Assembly (NCBI GenBank): GCA_964342525.1
Contig: CAYFGQ010000050.1
Location: 1-24,936 of the forward strand
Direction of reading: 5' to 3'
Length of the DNA stretch: 24,936 bases
Source: G963676205 sp964342525
GTDB taxonomy: Bacteria; Campylobacterota; Campylobacteria; Campylobacterales; Arcobacteraceae
Made by a program: the position numbers and the translations under genes. The stretch's first letter is position 1. Each line of letters begins with the position of its first letter. Below are positions 1 through 7,287 of the stretch, one piece after another. The notes below the pieces were generated by a model. That model was not told the DNA's origin, made no database searches, and was given only the letters and a program-made list of their open reading frames with translations.

Positions 1-1
1 T

Positions 2-757
2 TACCCAACGTCAAGATTAGTAGCTACTATCACAGGTGTAGAACCACAACAAAACAAAGCAATCGTAGGTAAAAATGCCTTTGCTCACGAAAGTGGTATC
101 CACCAAGATGGTGTATTAAAACACCAAGAGACTTATGAGATCATGAGACCTGAAGATGTGGGTGTATTTAAAGACTCTACTTTAATCTTAGGTAAACACT
201 CAGGAAGAGCAGCATTTAGAGATAAGATCGAGCACTTAGGATTTGATAAAGTATCTGATGAAGAGTTAAATTCAGCATTTGAGAGATTTAAAATCTTAGC
301 AGATAAGAAAAAAGATGTAACAGATGATGATATCAGAATGTTAATCACAGATGAGTCTTTAAATCAAGATAAGACTTATGAGTTAATTGGATTACAAATC
401 TCTGATTGTTCAAACGGTATGCCAATGGCAGCTGTATCTATTAAATATAAAGATCAAGTTATGAAAGATGCAAATATTGGTGAGGGTACTATGGATGCGA
501 TCTTTAAAACAATCGATAGATTAACAGGTATCACAGGAGATTTACAATCTTATAATGTAACATCAGTTACAGAAGGAAAAGATGCTTTAGCTAAAGTAAC
601 TACAAGAGTAGTATTTGATGAAAATACACCATCATTTGTAGGACATGGTTTAAGTATCGATACAATGTTAGCAACAGCAAAAGCTTATTTAGGAGCAGTA
701 AACTCTTACTTATCTCAAAAAGAGAGATTATCTAAAAAAACTGAACACCAGGTATAG
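2..757 (+). CDS. leuA: 2-isopropylmalate synthase, 3' part
   Basis: Condenses acetyl-CoA with 2-ketoisovalerate, the first committed step of leucine biosynthesis, in the cytoplasm. The frame is open from base 2, so the N-terminal part of the catalytic barrel lies outside the window. The visible part starts at the end of the barrel, with the family motif FAHESGIHQDG (metal-site histidines) and then YEIMRPEDVG, followed by the linker and the C-terminal regulatory domain (SDCSNGMPMAAVSIKYKD, then GEGTMDAIFKTIDRLTG), which binds leucine for feedback inhibition in this family. The protein ends at TAG 755-757 after a short polar tail, so the 3' end is intact. A hairpin follows and a potassium channel gene begins 55 bases later. 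Homocitrate or citramalate synthases share the fold, but the complete LeuA regulatory domain and motif set favour LeuA. Confidence 0.93.
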   Translation, partial: YPTSRLVATITGVEPQQNKAIVGKNAFAHESGIHQDGVLKHQETYEIMRPEDVGVFKDSTLILGKHSGRAAFRDKIEHLGFDKVSDEELNSAFERFKILADKKKDVTDDDIRMLITDESLNQDKTYELIGLQISDCSNGMPMAAVSIKYKDQVMKDANIGEGTMDAIFKTIDRLTGITGDLQSYNVTSVTEGKDALAKVTTRVVFDENTPSFVGHGLSIDTMLATAKAYLGAVNSYLSQKERLSKKTEHQV

Positions 758-771
758 TCTAAACTATTTAA

Positions 772-795
772 TAAAGTGGGAGAGATCCCACTTTA
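772..795 (+). terminator. Perfect hairpin after leuA without a U-tract
   Basis: A perfect 10-bp inverted repeat (TAAAGTGGGA / TCCCACTTTA) encloses a GAGA tetraloop. It is followed by AAAGAAAAG rather than a run of T, so it is not a standard intrinsic terminator. It could stabilise the leuA 3' end or partly attenuate transcription into the channel gene that starts at 813. Confidence 0.5.
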
Positions 796-812
796 AAGAA
801 AAGAGTATCTAA

Positions 813-2393
813 ATGAAAAATCTAATCATAAGTTTCGCATACTTTTTAGAATCAAGCAAAAGATACTATTCTATCAAACACTTCACCTATCAACTTCTTG
901 AAGATCCAAGCTTCAAATACAAAAAATACTTTGATTTTTTTATGATATTTCTAGTACTTAGTACAGTAGCAATTCTTATTTATGAAGTAAATCACAAACA
1001 AATTAAAATCCTAAATATCTATGAGATATTTGCTATTATTATTTTTATCATTGAGTGGTTAGCAAGGCTTTGGACAGTGACCCATATGCATAAACAGATT
1101 ATAGAAGATTATGAAAAAGCAGAGTTTTTAAATGTGAGTTTTAATCTAAATAGCTCTTTAAAAAGAGTATTTAAAGATAAAGTTAGATTTATATTCTCTC
1201 CTATGTCTATAATAGACTTACTTGCTATACTTCCGGCTTATAGACCTCTAAGGATACTTAGAATCCTTATGATCTTTAGGCTTTTTAAGATACTTAGATA
1301 TACAAGCTCTATAAATGAGTTTAGAAGAGTATTTGTAGAAAAAAAGTTTGAGTTTGTAACTCTAGCACTTTTATTTTTTATAGCTATCGCTTTTGGCTCA
1401 ACTATCATCTTTATATATGAAGGTGCAGGGGTAAATCCAAATATTGATAACTATTTTGATGCTGTTTATTGGTCTATCATCACTATCACTACAGTTGGAT
1501 TTGGAGATATATCACCAGTAACTACACCGGGTAGAATAGCTACTTTGTTTTTAGTTGTGGGAGGTATAGCTGTAATCGCTTTTTTTACTTCTATTGTTAC
1601 AACAGCTCTGCAAGAGAAACTTAGAATGATAAAAGAGGAAAAGTCCATAGGGGAAGCAAATTCTATGGATGGGTTTATCATTATTTGTGGTTTTGGTAGG
1701 ATGGGTAAGGTTTTGGCCCAGCAATTATCTGAGGTAAAAGAGAAGTTTATAGTTATAGATAATGATGAGAAACAATTTATCGATAGTAAATACCTAAACT
1801 ATACTACAATAAAAGGGGATGCTACAAGTGTATCTCTTCTTGAGAGCTTAGGAGTACAAAGAAAAGCAAAAGCAGTGATAGCTTTGGCTGATAATGATTC
1901 TGTAAACTTAGCAATAATCTTAGGGGTAAGATCACTAAATAGTGATATAAATATAATAGCTAGAGCCAATAATAAACAAGTAGAGAAAAAGATGTATATA
2001 GCTGGGGCAAATAAGGTTGTACTTACAAATGATATCACAGCTTTAGTAGCCTCTGAATATGTAGGGCAACCTGTAGCCTTTGATGCTATTGATGATATTT
2101 TACTAAATGACAAACACGCAGTGATGGAAGAGGTGGAGATACTTGATAATTCTATTTATATAGGAAAGAATCTTAACTCTTTAAATTTTGGAGAATATAA
2201 TCTTACCTTAATAGGTATAGTATCAAAAGATGAGAGTAGGGAGTTTAATTTTAATCCTGACAAGCAAGAGTATATTATAAAATCACAAGATATTTTGATA
2301 GTAATAGGTTACTATGATTCCATAATGAAATTTAAATCAAGCATCTTATCTAAAAGATCAAAGTTTTTTAAAAGAGTCTCAAATGAAAAATAG
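813..2393 (+). CDS. Voltage-gated-type K+ channel with C-terminal RCK domain
   Basis: Predicted inner-membrane potassium channel gated by a cytoplasmic ligand-binding ring. It has 526 residues. Hydrophobic segments lie at about 42-58 and 70-86 and around 128-142. An S4-like helix at 144-162 carries a basic residue roughly every third position (R144, R147, R150, R156, K159, R162). The pore region has the selectivity filter TTVGFGD at 226-232. After the last TM helix (about 240-262) comes an RCK N domain with the dinucleotide-binding motif GFGRMG (293-298) and the acidic strand end VIDND, then an RCK C domain from about 440. Both voltage sensor and filter look intact. The ATG at 813 is preceded by the purine-rich AAAGAAAAGAG. 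The 3' end overlaps the next gene by 11 bases, which implies translational coupling. The substrate is inferred from the filter; the RCK ligand is not known. Confidence 0.88.
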   Translation: MKNLIISFAYFLESSKRYYSIKHFTYQLLEDPSFKYKKYFDFFMIFLVLSTVAILIYEVNHKQIKILNIYEIFAIIIFIIEWLARLWTVTHMHKQIIEDYEKAEFLNVSFNLNSSLKRVFKDKVRFIFSPMSIIDLLAILPAYRPLRILRILMIFRLFKILRYTSSINEFRRVFVEKKFEFVTLALLFFIAIAFGSTIIFIYEGAGVNPNIDNYFDAVYWSIITITTVGFGDISPVTTPGRIATLFLVVGGIAVIAFFTSIVTTALQEKLRMIKEEKSIGEANSMDGFIIICGFGRMGKVLAQQLSEVKEKFIVIDNDEKQFIDSKYLNYTTIKGDATSVSLLESLGVQRKAKAVIALADNDSVNLAIILGVRSLNSDINIIARANNKQVEKKMYIAGANKVVLTNDITALVASEYVGQPVAFDAIDDILLNDKHAVMEEVEILDNSIYIGKNLNSLNFGEYNLTLIGIVSKDESREFNFNPDKQEYIIKSQDILIVIGYYDSIMKFKSSILSKRSKFFKRVSNEK

Positions 2394-3084
2394 AATAATC
2401 ATATATAGTTTTAATGATATATCAAAACAGATCGCTTTAATACTAAAAGAGCGTGGATATGATGTTTTAATAATAGAAGATGATGAATCTAAAAAAGATA
2501 AAATTATAGAGTTTGGCTTTACTCCTATGATTATGTCTTTGATGGAAGATGAGAATTTAGAGCGGTTATCTTTAGATGATGAATCATTAAAAGCATTTTT
2601 TATTTTGAGTGAAAATAAAAATAATAATCTCTTTATAACCCTTAGTGTTAGGAGTTATAATAAAACTATAAAAGTTATTTCGTTATCATCTGATATTGAT
2701 AATAACAAACCGCTTCTTTTAGCTGGGGCCAATAAGATATTAAATCCATATGAGATAAGTGCATTTAGAATATTTAGGTTATTACGTAAACCTTATATCT
2801 TAGATCTACTTGATAATATTTTATTTAGCAAAGCAGATATAAGTATAGAAGAGATCACAGTTAAAAAAGATTCTGTGTTTGATGGTATACTTTTAAGTGA
2901 GCTAAATAAAATAAAAAAAGGGAATATAATCATCTTAGGGATTCAAGATAAGGAGCTTAGCGAAAAATTTATATTTTTTAGCGCAGGTATTAATCATAAA
3001 ATTGACAAGGGGGATACTTTAGTTCTTTTGGGACGTCCAGAGGAATTACTAAAGTTTAGAGAGTCAATTGATCATATTGTTTGA
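2383..3084 (+). CDS. Stand-alone RCK (TrkA-like) protein with degraded nucleotide motif
   Basis: Soluble 233-residue protein with the two-part RCK architecture: a Rossmann-like N domain (1-140) and a TrkA-C-like domain (about 150-230, ending GDTLVLLGRPEEL). The first strand reads IIIYSFNDISKQIA where a normal RCK has GxGxxG, so the glycine-rich loop is lost, although the acidic end of strand 2 (IIEDDE) and the family motif LLAGANKI (compare YIAGANKV in the preceding channel) remain. It starts inside the channel gene (11-base overlap, AAGAG upstream) and is probably made at a matched level. The likely role, by inference, is a second RCK subunit of the channel gating ring that does not bind the usual nucleotide. 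It could instead serve an unlinked Trk/Ktr transporter. Confidence 0.75.
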   Translation: MKNRIIIYSFNDISKQIALILKERGYDVLIIEDDESKKDKIIEFGFTPMIMSLMEDENLERLSLDDESLKAFFILSENKNNNLFITLSVRSYNKTIKVISLSSDIDNNKPLLLAGANKILNPYEISAFRIFRLLRKPYILDLLDNILFSKADISIEEITVKKDSVFDGILLSELNKIKKGNIIILGIQDKELSEKFIFFSAGINHKIDKGDTLVLLGRPEELLKFRESIDHIV

Positions 3085-3130
3085 TCAGAGGATAGATTTA
3101 AATATATCCTATATCTAAAAAGAGGAAGTT

Positions 3131-5065
3131 ATGCAGTTTAGTTTTTTTCTAAAACTTTTAAAAGAGTCGTTTCGTGATCTATTACCTATTGTAATAGTGA
3201 TTTTATTTTTCCAATTGGCTATAATCCAAGCTGTTCCTGACACTTGGTTATCTACTACTATTGGTCTAATAATTGTTGGTGTTGGTCTTGCTATATTTTT
3301 ACAAGGTCTTGAGATTGGTATATTCCCTGTTGGTGAGAATTTAGCTAAAGAGTTTGCTGCAAAGTCAACTTTTTGGGTATTAATTTTTGGTTTTATGATA
3401 GGTTTTGGTACAACTATTGCTGAACCAGCTCTTGCGGTAATCGCTGATAAAGCTGCTGCTATTAGTAGTGGTAGAATTGATGCAGATGTACTTAGATATG
3501 TTGTTGCACTTTCTGTTGGTTTTGCTATTTTACTTGGTGTATTTAGGATTATCAAGGGGCATCCAATCCACTACTATATCATCGCTGGATATATTGCCGT
3601 TGTAACGGTAACATTCGCAGCACCTAAAGAGATCATTGGACTTGCTTATGACCTTGGTGGGGTTACGACTTCAACTGTTACGGTTCCTCTTGTTGCTGCA
3701 CTTGGTATTGGACTTGCATCAACTATTAAAGGTAGAAACCCTGTAATTGATGGATTTGGTCTTATTGCTTTTGCTTCTCTTACTCCTATGATATTTGTAC
3801 AGGTTTATGGTATCTTTGTATATAACTTTGTTGAAGCAAAAGAGGTAGCTGATGTAGTTATCGAAGCTAAAGTTAGTGAAGTTGCAACTGTAAGTGCTGC
3901 ATCTATTGTTACTGGTATTTTAAATGTTGTAAAAGATGTATTACCTATCTTACTTATTATCCTTTTCTTCCAATATGGTGTGATTAAGAAAAATATTGAC
4001 AATTTAAAAACAGTATTTTTAGGATTTATACTTGTTATTGTTGGTTTATATGCATTTATCCTTGGGCTTGAACTTGGTTTATTTAGTCTTGGTGAGTCTA
4101 TGGCATATCAACTTACGAAGATGGATTCCACATATATTATCTTTGCTTTTGCTTTTGCTATTGGTTTTTCAACTACTATGGCAGAACCTGCACTTATGGC
4201 TATTGCTAAAAAAGCAAAAGAGATTAGTGATGGTAAAATCAATGACTTTGCATTAAGAATCTTTGTTGCAGCTGGTGTTGCAATTGGTATTGCACTTGGA
4301 TCGTTTAGAATCGTAACAGGTGGAGAGATTCATTATTATATTATTGTTGGATATCTTATTGTTATTGTTCTTACATATCTTTCACCAAAATATATTATTC
4401 CTATTGCCTATGATTCAGGTGGGGTTACAACTTCAACGGTAACAGTTCCACTAGTAGCGGCACTTGGTATTGGTCTTGCTACAAATATTGAAGGAAGAAG
4501 TCCTCTTATTGATGGATTTGGTCTTATTGCATTTGCTTCACTTTTCCCTATGATCACAGTTATGATTTATGGATTGTATACTGAGAAATTTGGTGTTAAG
4601 AGTGATACTGATATTGAAGAAGCACATATTCCAAAAGAAACATCAGAAATTGATGACTTTAGAATGGCACAAATAAATGTAGGTGCAGCAGAAAAAACAC
4701 AAGCTTTTAATCTTAATTTTAGTGCAGTTGTTGTGATTGTTCCAAATGATAAAAGAGATGATGCAATAAATGCAGCAAGGGAAGCTGGTGCAACAGGTGT
4801 GACACACTTTAGTGCTCATGGTATGGGGCTTGGTGAGATGGATAATATGTATAGATTTATTCCTGAAGCTGGGGATGAAGTGTTGTTATTTATATTACCT
4901 GATGCTTTAGTTGAGAAAGTTTTACAAGGAATAATTCACAGATTACACATCACCAGTACAGGTGATGGAATTGCTTTTGCTATGCCAATTTCACATATGA
5001 AAGGTATCAGCTTAAGGCAGGAGCATATCTTTGAACAAGAAGTAAAAGAGGAAACAAAAAGTTAG
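3131..5065 (+). CDS. Duplicated DUF1538 membrane transporter with C-terminal PII-like domain
   Basis: Large inner-membrane protein of 644 residues built from two homologous DUF1538 halves. The segments GGVTTSTVTVPLVAALGIGL recur at about 176 and 430, and the pairs EIGIFPVGE / ELGLFSLGE and GTTIAEPALAV / STTMAEPALMA are also duplicated, giving an offset near 254 residues. From about 528 a soluble domain resembles PII signalling proteins: FSAVVVIVPNDK, an alpha helix, a T-loop-like glycine-rich stretch (HGMGLGEMDNMYRF) and the B-loop-like TGDGIAFAMPI. A DUF1538 pair from Halomonas (UmpAB) has, as I recall, been described as a Na+(Li+,K+)/H+ antiporter, so cation/proton exchange is a reasonable but unproven role. 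The fused PII-like domain suggests nucleotide control of transport. ATG 3131 has a strong AGAGGAA site. The 46-base gap to the RCK gene suggests a shared operon. Confidence 0.85.
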   Translation: MQFSFFLKLLKESFRDLLPIVIVILFFQLAIIQAVPDTWLSTTIGLIIVGVGLAIFLQGLEIGIFPVGENLAKEFAAKSTFWVLIFGFMIGFGTTIAEPALAVIADKAAAISSGRIDADVLRYVVALSVGFAILLGVFRIIKGHPIHYYIIAGYIAVVTVTFAAPKEIIGLAYDLGGVTTSTVTVPLVAALGIGLASTIKGRNPVIDGFGLIAFASLTPMIFVQVYGIFVYNFVEAKEVADVVIEAKVSEVATVSAASIVTGILNVVKDVLPILLIILFFQYGVIKKNIDNLKTVFLGFILVIVGLYAFILGLELGLFSLGESMAYQLTKMDSTYIIFAFAFAIGFSTTMAEPALMAIAKKAKEISDGKINDFALRIFVAAGVAIGIALGSFRIVTGGEIHYYIIVGYLIVIVLTYLSPKYIIPIAYDSGGVTTSTVTVPLVAALGIGLATNIEGRSPLIDGFGLIAFASLFPMITVMIYGLYTEKFGVKSDTDIEEAHIPKETSEIDDFRMAQINVGAAEKTQAFNLNFSAVVVIVPNDKRDDAINAAREAGATGVTHFSAHGMGLGEMDNMYRFIPEAGDEVLLFILPDALVEKVLQGIIHRLHITSTGDGIAFAMPISHMKGISLRQEHIFEQEVKEETKS

Positions 5066-5092
5066 ATTTTACTTAAAAAAAATTACAACTTT

Positions 5093-5142
5093 TTGACATC
5101 TTTGACAAAAATAATTTTTTTTGCTAAGATTATAACATTGAT
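5093..5142 (+). promoter_or_regulatory. Promoter of the atypical response regulator
   Basis: A -10-like TATAAC at 5131-5136 is preceded by an eight-T run and TTGC, the arrangement of sigma-70 promoters in Campylobacterota. Two TTGACA hexamers (5093-5098, 5102-5107) lie too far upstream for standard 17-bp spacing. The expected start, near 5142, leaves a leader of about 20 bases with AAGGAA before the ATG at 5163. Confidence 0.5.
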
Positions 5143-5162
5143 TTAATATAAGGAATTTAATT

Positions 5163-5861
5163 ATGTTAAAAATGATTAAAAGTTTAAGACAACCGTCTAA
5201 CGCAAAACTACTAATTGTTAGCACACATGAAGAGCTTTTGGATGAGATGTCGGAGGTTTTCAAAGAGTGTAAATTATCTCAATCAAGTGATGAGATAATT
5301 TTCGAACTTGAAAACAACAGATTCGATTTAATTATTCTAGATACAAAAATAAATGATATGAGTTTTGTGGATGCTTGTGGATTATTATATAAATACGCAG
5401 CTTCTACACCAAAGATAGTGGTTTCAGATGATGATAATGAAGAAAACATTATTGCAGCAGTAAATAACTCTGCATATGCATTCCTTTCACGTCCTCTAAA
5501 TATTAAAGATCTTACTTTAAGTACTATAATGTGCCTGAACCAAACTAAAAGGGGAGATAAGTATGAATTCTCTGAAGGTTTCTATTATGATAACTATAGA
5601 GAACTTTTCTTCGATAAGTTTGGTAAAAAGATAGATCTTACAAAACTTGAATATGGTCTTTTAAGATTACTTCTTGATAAAGGTACTGATATTACTGATT
5701 ATGAAGAGATTCAAGATAAGGTATGGAAAGGTAAAAAGATGTCTGTATTTACAATGAGAAATGTTGTAAATAAAATTAGACAAAAAATGTATTATGGAAT
5801 AGTTAAAAATCATTCAAATAAAGGATATACGATTGATAGTGTAATTTTCAGTGAAAATTAA
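5163..5861 (+). CDS. Atypical OmpR-type response regulator
   Basis: Predicted DNA-binding regulator of 232 residues: a receiver-like domain at about 14-125 and a winged helix at about 145-228 (LTKLEYGLLRLLL, then the recognition region TMRNVVNKIRQKM and the wing NKGYTID). The receiver keeps an aspartate at the phosphorylation position (D60, in LIILDTK), but the acidic pair that holds Mg2+ is replaced by S20-T21-H22 and the invariant lysine is R110 (LSRPLN). It may therefore work without phosphorylation or respond to another signal, as known for atypical regulators such as HP1043 of Helicobacter; it does not look like an HP1043 orthologue. No histidine kinase is adjacent. A promoter lies directly upstream, and the next two small genes may be co-transcribed. 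Confidence 0.82.
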   Translation: MLKMIKSLRQPSNAKLLIVSTHEELLDEMSEVFKECKLSQSSDEIIFELENNRFDLIILDTKINDMSFVDACGLLYKYAASTPKIVVSDDDNEENIIAAVNNSAYAFLSRPLNIKDLTLSTIMCLNQTKRGDKYEFSEGFYYDNYRELFFDKFGKKIDLTKLEYGLLRLLLDKGTDITDYEEIQDKVWKGKKMSVFTMRNVVNKIRQKMYYGIVKNHSNKGYTIDSVIFSEN

Positions 5862-5887
5862 TCTATCAATTATACGAGTGTAATATT

Positions 5888-6088
5888 ATGGAAGAGACTA
5901 TAATCTCAAAAGAAGAATTAGTAGATATGTTTAGTAAGAATATTATTGTTGACAGCGGTAAAGGCTGGATAAAAGAGGGAGTAGAGGTTGATATCATTGC
6001 TCTACATGAAGTAGACCCTAAATATCTTCAAGATGTAACCAATGCTAAATATTATAAGATAAAACCAAAGGAAAAAGGTACAATTTAA
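5888..6088 (+). CDS. Small conserved-looking protein, function unknown
   Basis: Acidic 66-residue protein with no signal peptide, membrane segment or motif that I recognise. It has a regular core (VDSGKGWIKEGVEVDIIALHEVD followed by a Lys-rich tail) rather than low complexity. Its TAA overlaps the ATG of the next gene (TAATG), a typical translationally coupled pair, and it begins 26 bases after the response regulator, so it is likely the middle gene of a three-gene transcript. The overlap and regular composition are the reasons for accepting it as real. Confidence 0.65.
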   Translation: MEETIISKEELVDMFSKNIIVDSGKGWIKEGVEVDIIALHEVDPKYLQDVTNAKYYKIKPKEKGTI

Positions 6089-6354
6089 TGTCACAATGTC
6101 CATTTTGCGGAAAGAAAATTGCGATGAGCAAAGCATTTTGCTCCAAAACATGTAAGGAGAATTATTTTCAACTTATAGCTATACAGGTAACTAAGCCATT
6201 TGTTAAAAAGATTTACATAATGTGTAATGAAGAACAAAGGGAAGAAGAGCTTGTAAAATATGCGCAAAGACATAAATGGAGACTTGATCTAGTTAAGAGT
6301 AGAGTTGAAGAACTCGCTGTTGAATATGGTTTTGTAAAAAAAGTAGAACAATAG
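6088..6354 (+). CDS. Small Cys4 zinc-ribbon protein
   Basis: An 88-residue protein whose N-terminus carries CPFCGKK (C4, C7) and FCSKTCKENYF (C18, C22), a treble-clef or zinc-ribbon pattern of the kind seen in small DUF2116-like proteins. The C-terminal half is charged and helical (EEQREEELVKYAQRH, then LDLVKSRVEELAVEYGF) with no recognised domain. Zinc binding is inferred from the four cysteines. The start overlaps the preceding stop, and an AAGG lies within the upstream gene. The gene ends inside the left arm of the terminator that follows. The partner may be nucleic acid or protein; the sequence does not decide this. Confidence 0.7.
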   Translation: MSQCPFCGKKIAMSKAFCSKTCKENYFQLIAIQVTKPFVKKIYIMCNEEQREEELVKYAQRHKWRLDLVKSRVEELAVEYGFVKKVEQ

Positions 6355-6376
6355 TTTAACTATTGTTCCCTTTTTT
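6346..6376. terminator. Bidirectional intrinsic terminator between convergent genes
   Basis: The perfect stem GAACAATAG / CTATTGTTC (6346-6354, 6360-6368) has a 5-base spacer (TTTAA) whose outer T-A can pair. On the plus strand it is followed by CCCTTTTTT. On the minus strand the same stem is followed by TAC and a seven-T run. It closes the zinc-ribbon gene (its stop lies in the left arm) and the convergent repressor gene, which ends at 6375. Confidence 0.88.
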
Positions 6377-7034
6377 AGTAGATCATCCCAAAAGACCCTA
6401 CAACCTTACCTAATACTTTCATCTCATCGGCACTAAGATTTTGCTTTACATAGTCTGTATTGTCTGAAATAATATCTATCGTTCCATTTTTATTATCTAT
6501 AAGCCTTTTTACAAAAAGACCATCTTGTGTAGTATAAGCATATACTTGGTTGTTTACATTAGAGTTTTTAGTTTTATCAATAAATATAATATCATCACTA
6601 TTTAGTGTAGGCTCCATTGAATCACCCACAACATTTATAGCATGGATATTTTTGATATTGTTTTTACCACCTAACATATTTATAAAGTAAGCAGGAATCT
6701 CTAAAGATTCAAACTCATCATCATCGTCATATGCACCACCACCAGCAGATACATTTATAGCTGGAAAATATTTTATCCAGTATTTATCTGTAGAATCCAC
6801 TAATGAGCTTGGATTTTGATTATATAAAAGCCAATTTATGGATATCTTCTTCTTTGCACAAAATTCTAGGATATTTGTATATGGTATCTTTGCTCTATTT
6901 TTCATAGTTGCAAAGTTTGCTTGGCTAATATTTAGTGCTGTTGCCACATCCTTATCAAATACCTTTTTCTCATCACCACTATCTCTACTGATGATATCTT
7001 TTAGTTTTTCAATGATCTCTTGAACTATCAACAT
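6375..7034 (-). CDS. CI/LexA-like repressor with S24 self-cleavage domain
   Basis: Transcriptional repressor of 219 residues. Residues 1-72 form a phage-CI-type helix-turn-helix domain (DKDVATALNISQANFATMKNR, then ISINWLLYNQ). Residues 88-219 are a peptidase S24 domain with the Ala-Gly cleavage site A97-G98 (NVSAGGGAY), nucleophile S139 (VVGDSMEPT) and general base K176 (FVKRL). The Ser-Lys spacing of 37 equals that of E. coli LexA (S119/K156). It should therefore cleave itself when stimulated by RecA filaments, relieving repression. The ATG at 7034 has a GGGGA site 8 bases upstream. Palindromic and repeated sequence overlaps its own -10, suggesting autorepression. No phage gene is nearby, so it is probably a resident stress regulator rather than part of a prophage; its other targets are unknown. 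Confidence 0.88.
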   Translation of the reverse strand: MLIVQEIIEKLKDIISRDSGDEKKVFDKDVATALNISQANFATMKNRAKIPYTNILEFCAKKKISINWLLYNQNPSSLVDSTDKYWIKYFPAINVSAGGGAYDDDDEFESLEIPAYFINMLGGKNNIKNIHAINVVGDSMEPTLNSDDIIFIDKTKNSNVNNQVYAYTTQDGLFVKRLIDNKNGTIDIISDNTDYVKQNLSADEMKVLGKVVGSFGMIY

Positions 7035-7053
7035 AATGATCCCCTTTGGTGTT

Positions 7054-7092
7054 AATTTCTATGGAAATTATATTAAATTTTAGAAATTATAT
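7054..7092 (-). promoter_or_regulatory. Operator-like repeats over the S24 repressor promoter
   Basis: The palindrome AATTTC-TATG-GAAATT (7054-7069) adjoins the two direct copies of GAAATTATAT at 7064-7073 and 7083-7092, 19 bases apart. Each copy contains a minus-strand TATAAT (7067-7072, 7086-7091), the better placed of which would give a leader of about 25 bases for the gene starting at 7034. Repressor binding here would block its own promoter. This is an inference from position and symmetry. Confidence 0.5.
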
Positions 7093-7128
7093 AGAAAAAC
7101 ATTACAAATTGCAATATTTTTTAAGTCA

Positions 7129-7153
7129 TTTGAAAAAAAAGTATAAAATTCTA
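7129..7153 (+). promoter_or_regulatory. Plus-strand promoter in the repressor intergenic region
   Basis: TATAAAAT (7142-7149) preceded by T-rich sequence (TATTTTTTAAG and then TTTGAA at 7130) resembles a Campylobacterota sigma-70 promoter. Transcription would start near 7155 and run through about 130 bases with small hairpins into the 31-codon ORF at 7288. It diverges from the repressor promoter. Confidence 0.45.
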
Positions 7154-7208
7154 TTAACAAAACAAAATAAAGACAACTCGTTGTTCTCTTTAGGATTTGT
7201 TTCTTTAT

Positions 7209-7225
7209 CTGGAATTTACTTCCAG
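7209..7225 (+). repeat. Short perfect inverted repeat, intergenic
   Basis: CTGGAA-TTTAC-TTCCAG is a perfect 6-bp inverted repeat, lying inside the presumed leader transcript between the repressor promoter and the 31-codon ORF. It could be an RNA hairpin or a protein-binding site. Its sequence differs from the operator-like repeats at 7054-7092. Confidence 0.4.
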
Positions 7226-7287
7226 TGTTAAAAGAAATTTAAAAAGAATAGGTTCCCTTTCAAATGGGACATTTTAAAGGATATAGC

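Noticed and set aside
3115..3555. Minus-strand 146-residue ORF opposite the DUF1538 gene
   Set aside because: Complement of a strong, motif-rich gene; no SD and no recognised domain.
4032..4256. 74-residue leucine-rich ORF inside the DUF1538 gene
   Set aside because: It is a shifted-frame shadow of the second DUF1538 repeat, and its Leu-rich composition is a by-product of the transmembrane codons.
5093..5107. Twin TTGACA hexamers as -35 boxes
   Set aside because: They are 23 or more bases from the -10 at 5131, too far for standard spacing, and Campylobacterota promoters usually lack a -35.
7046..7231. 61-residue ORF in the repressor intergenic region
   Set aside because: It runs through the operator-like repeats and the predicted plus-strand promoter, has no SD, and its translation is Lys/Asn/Phe-rich noise.
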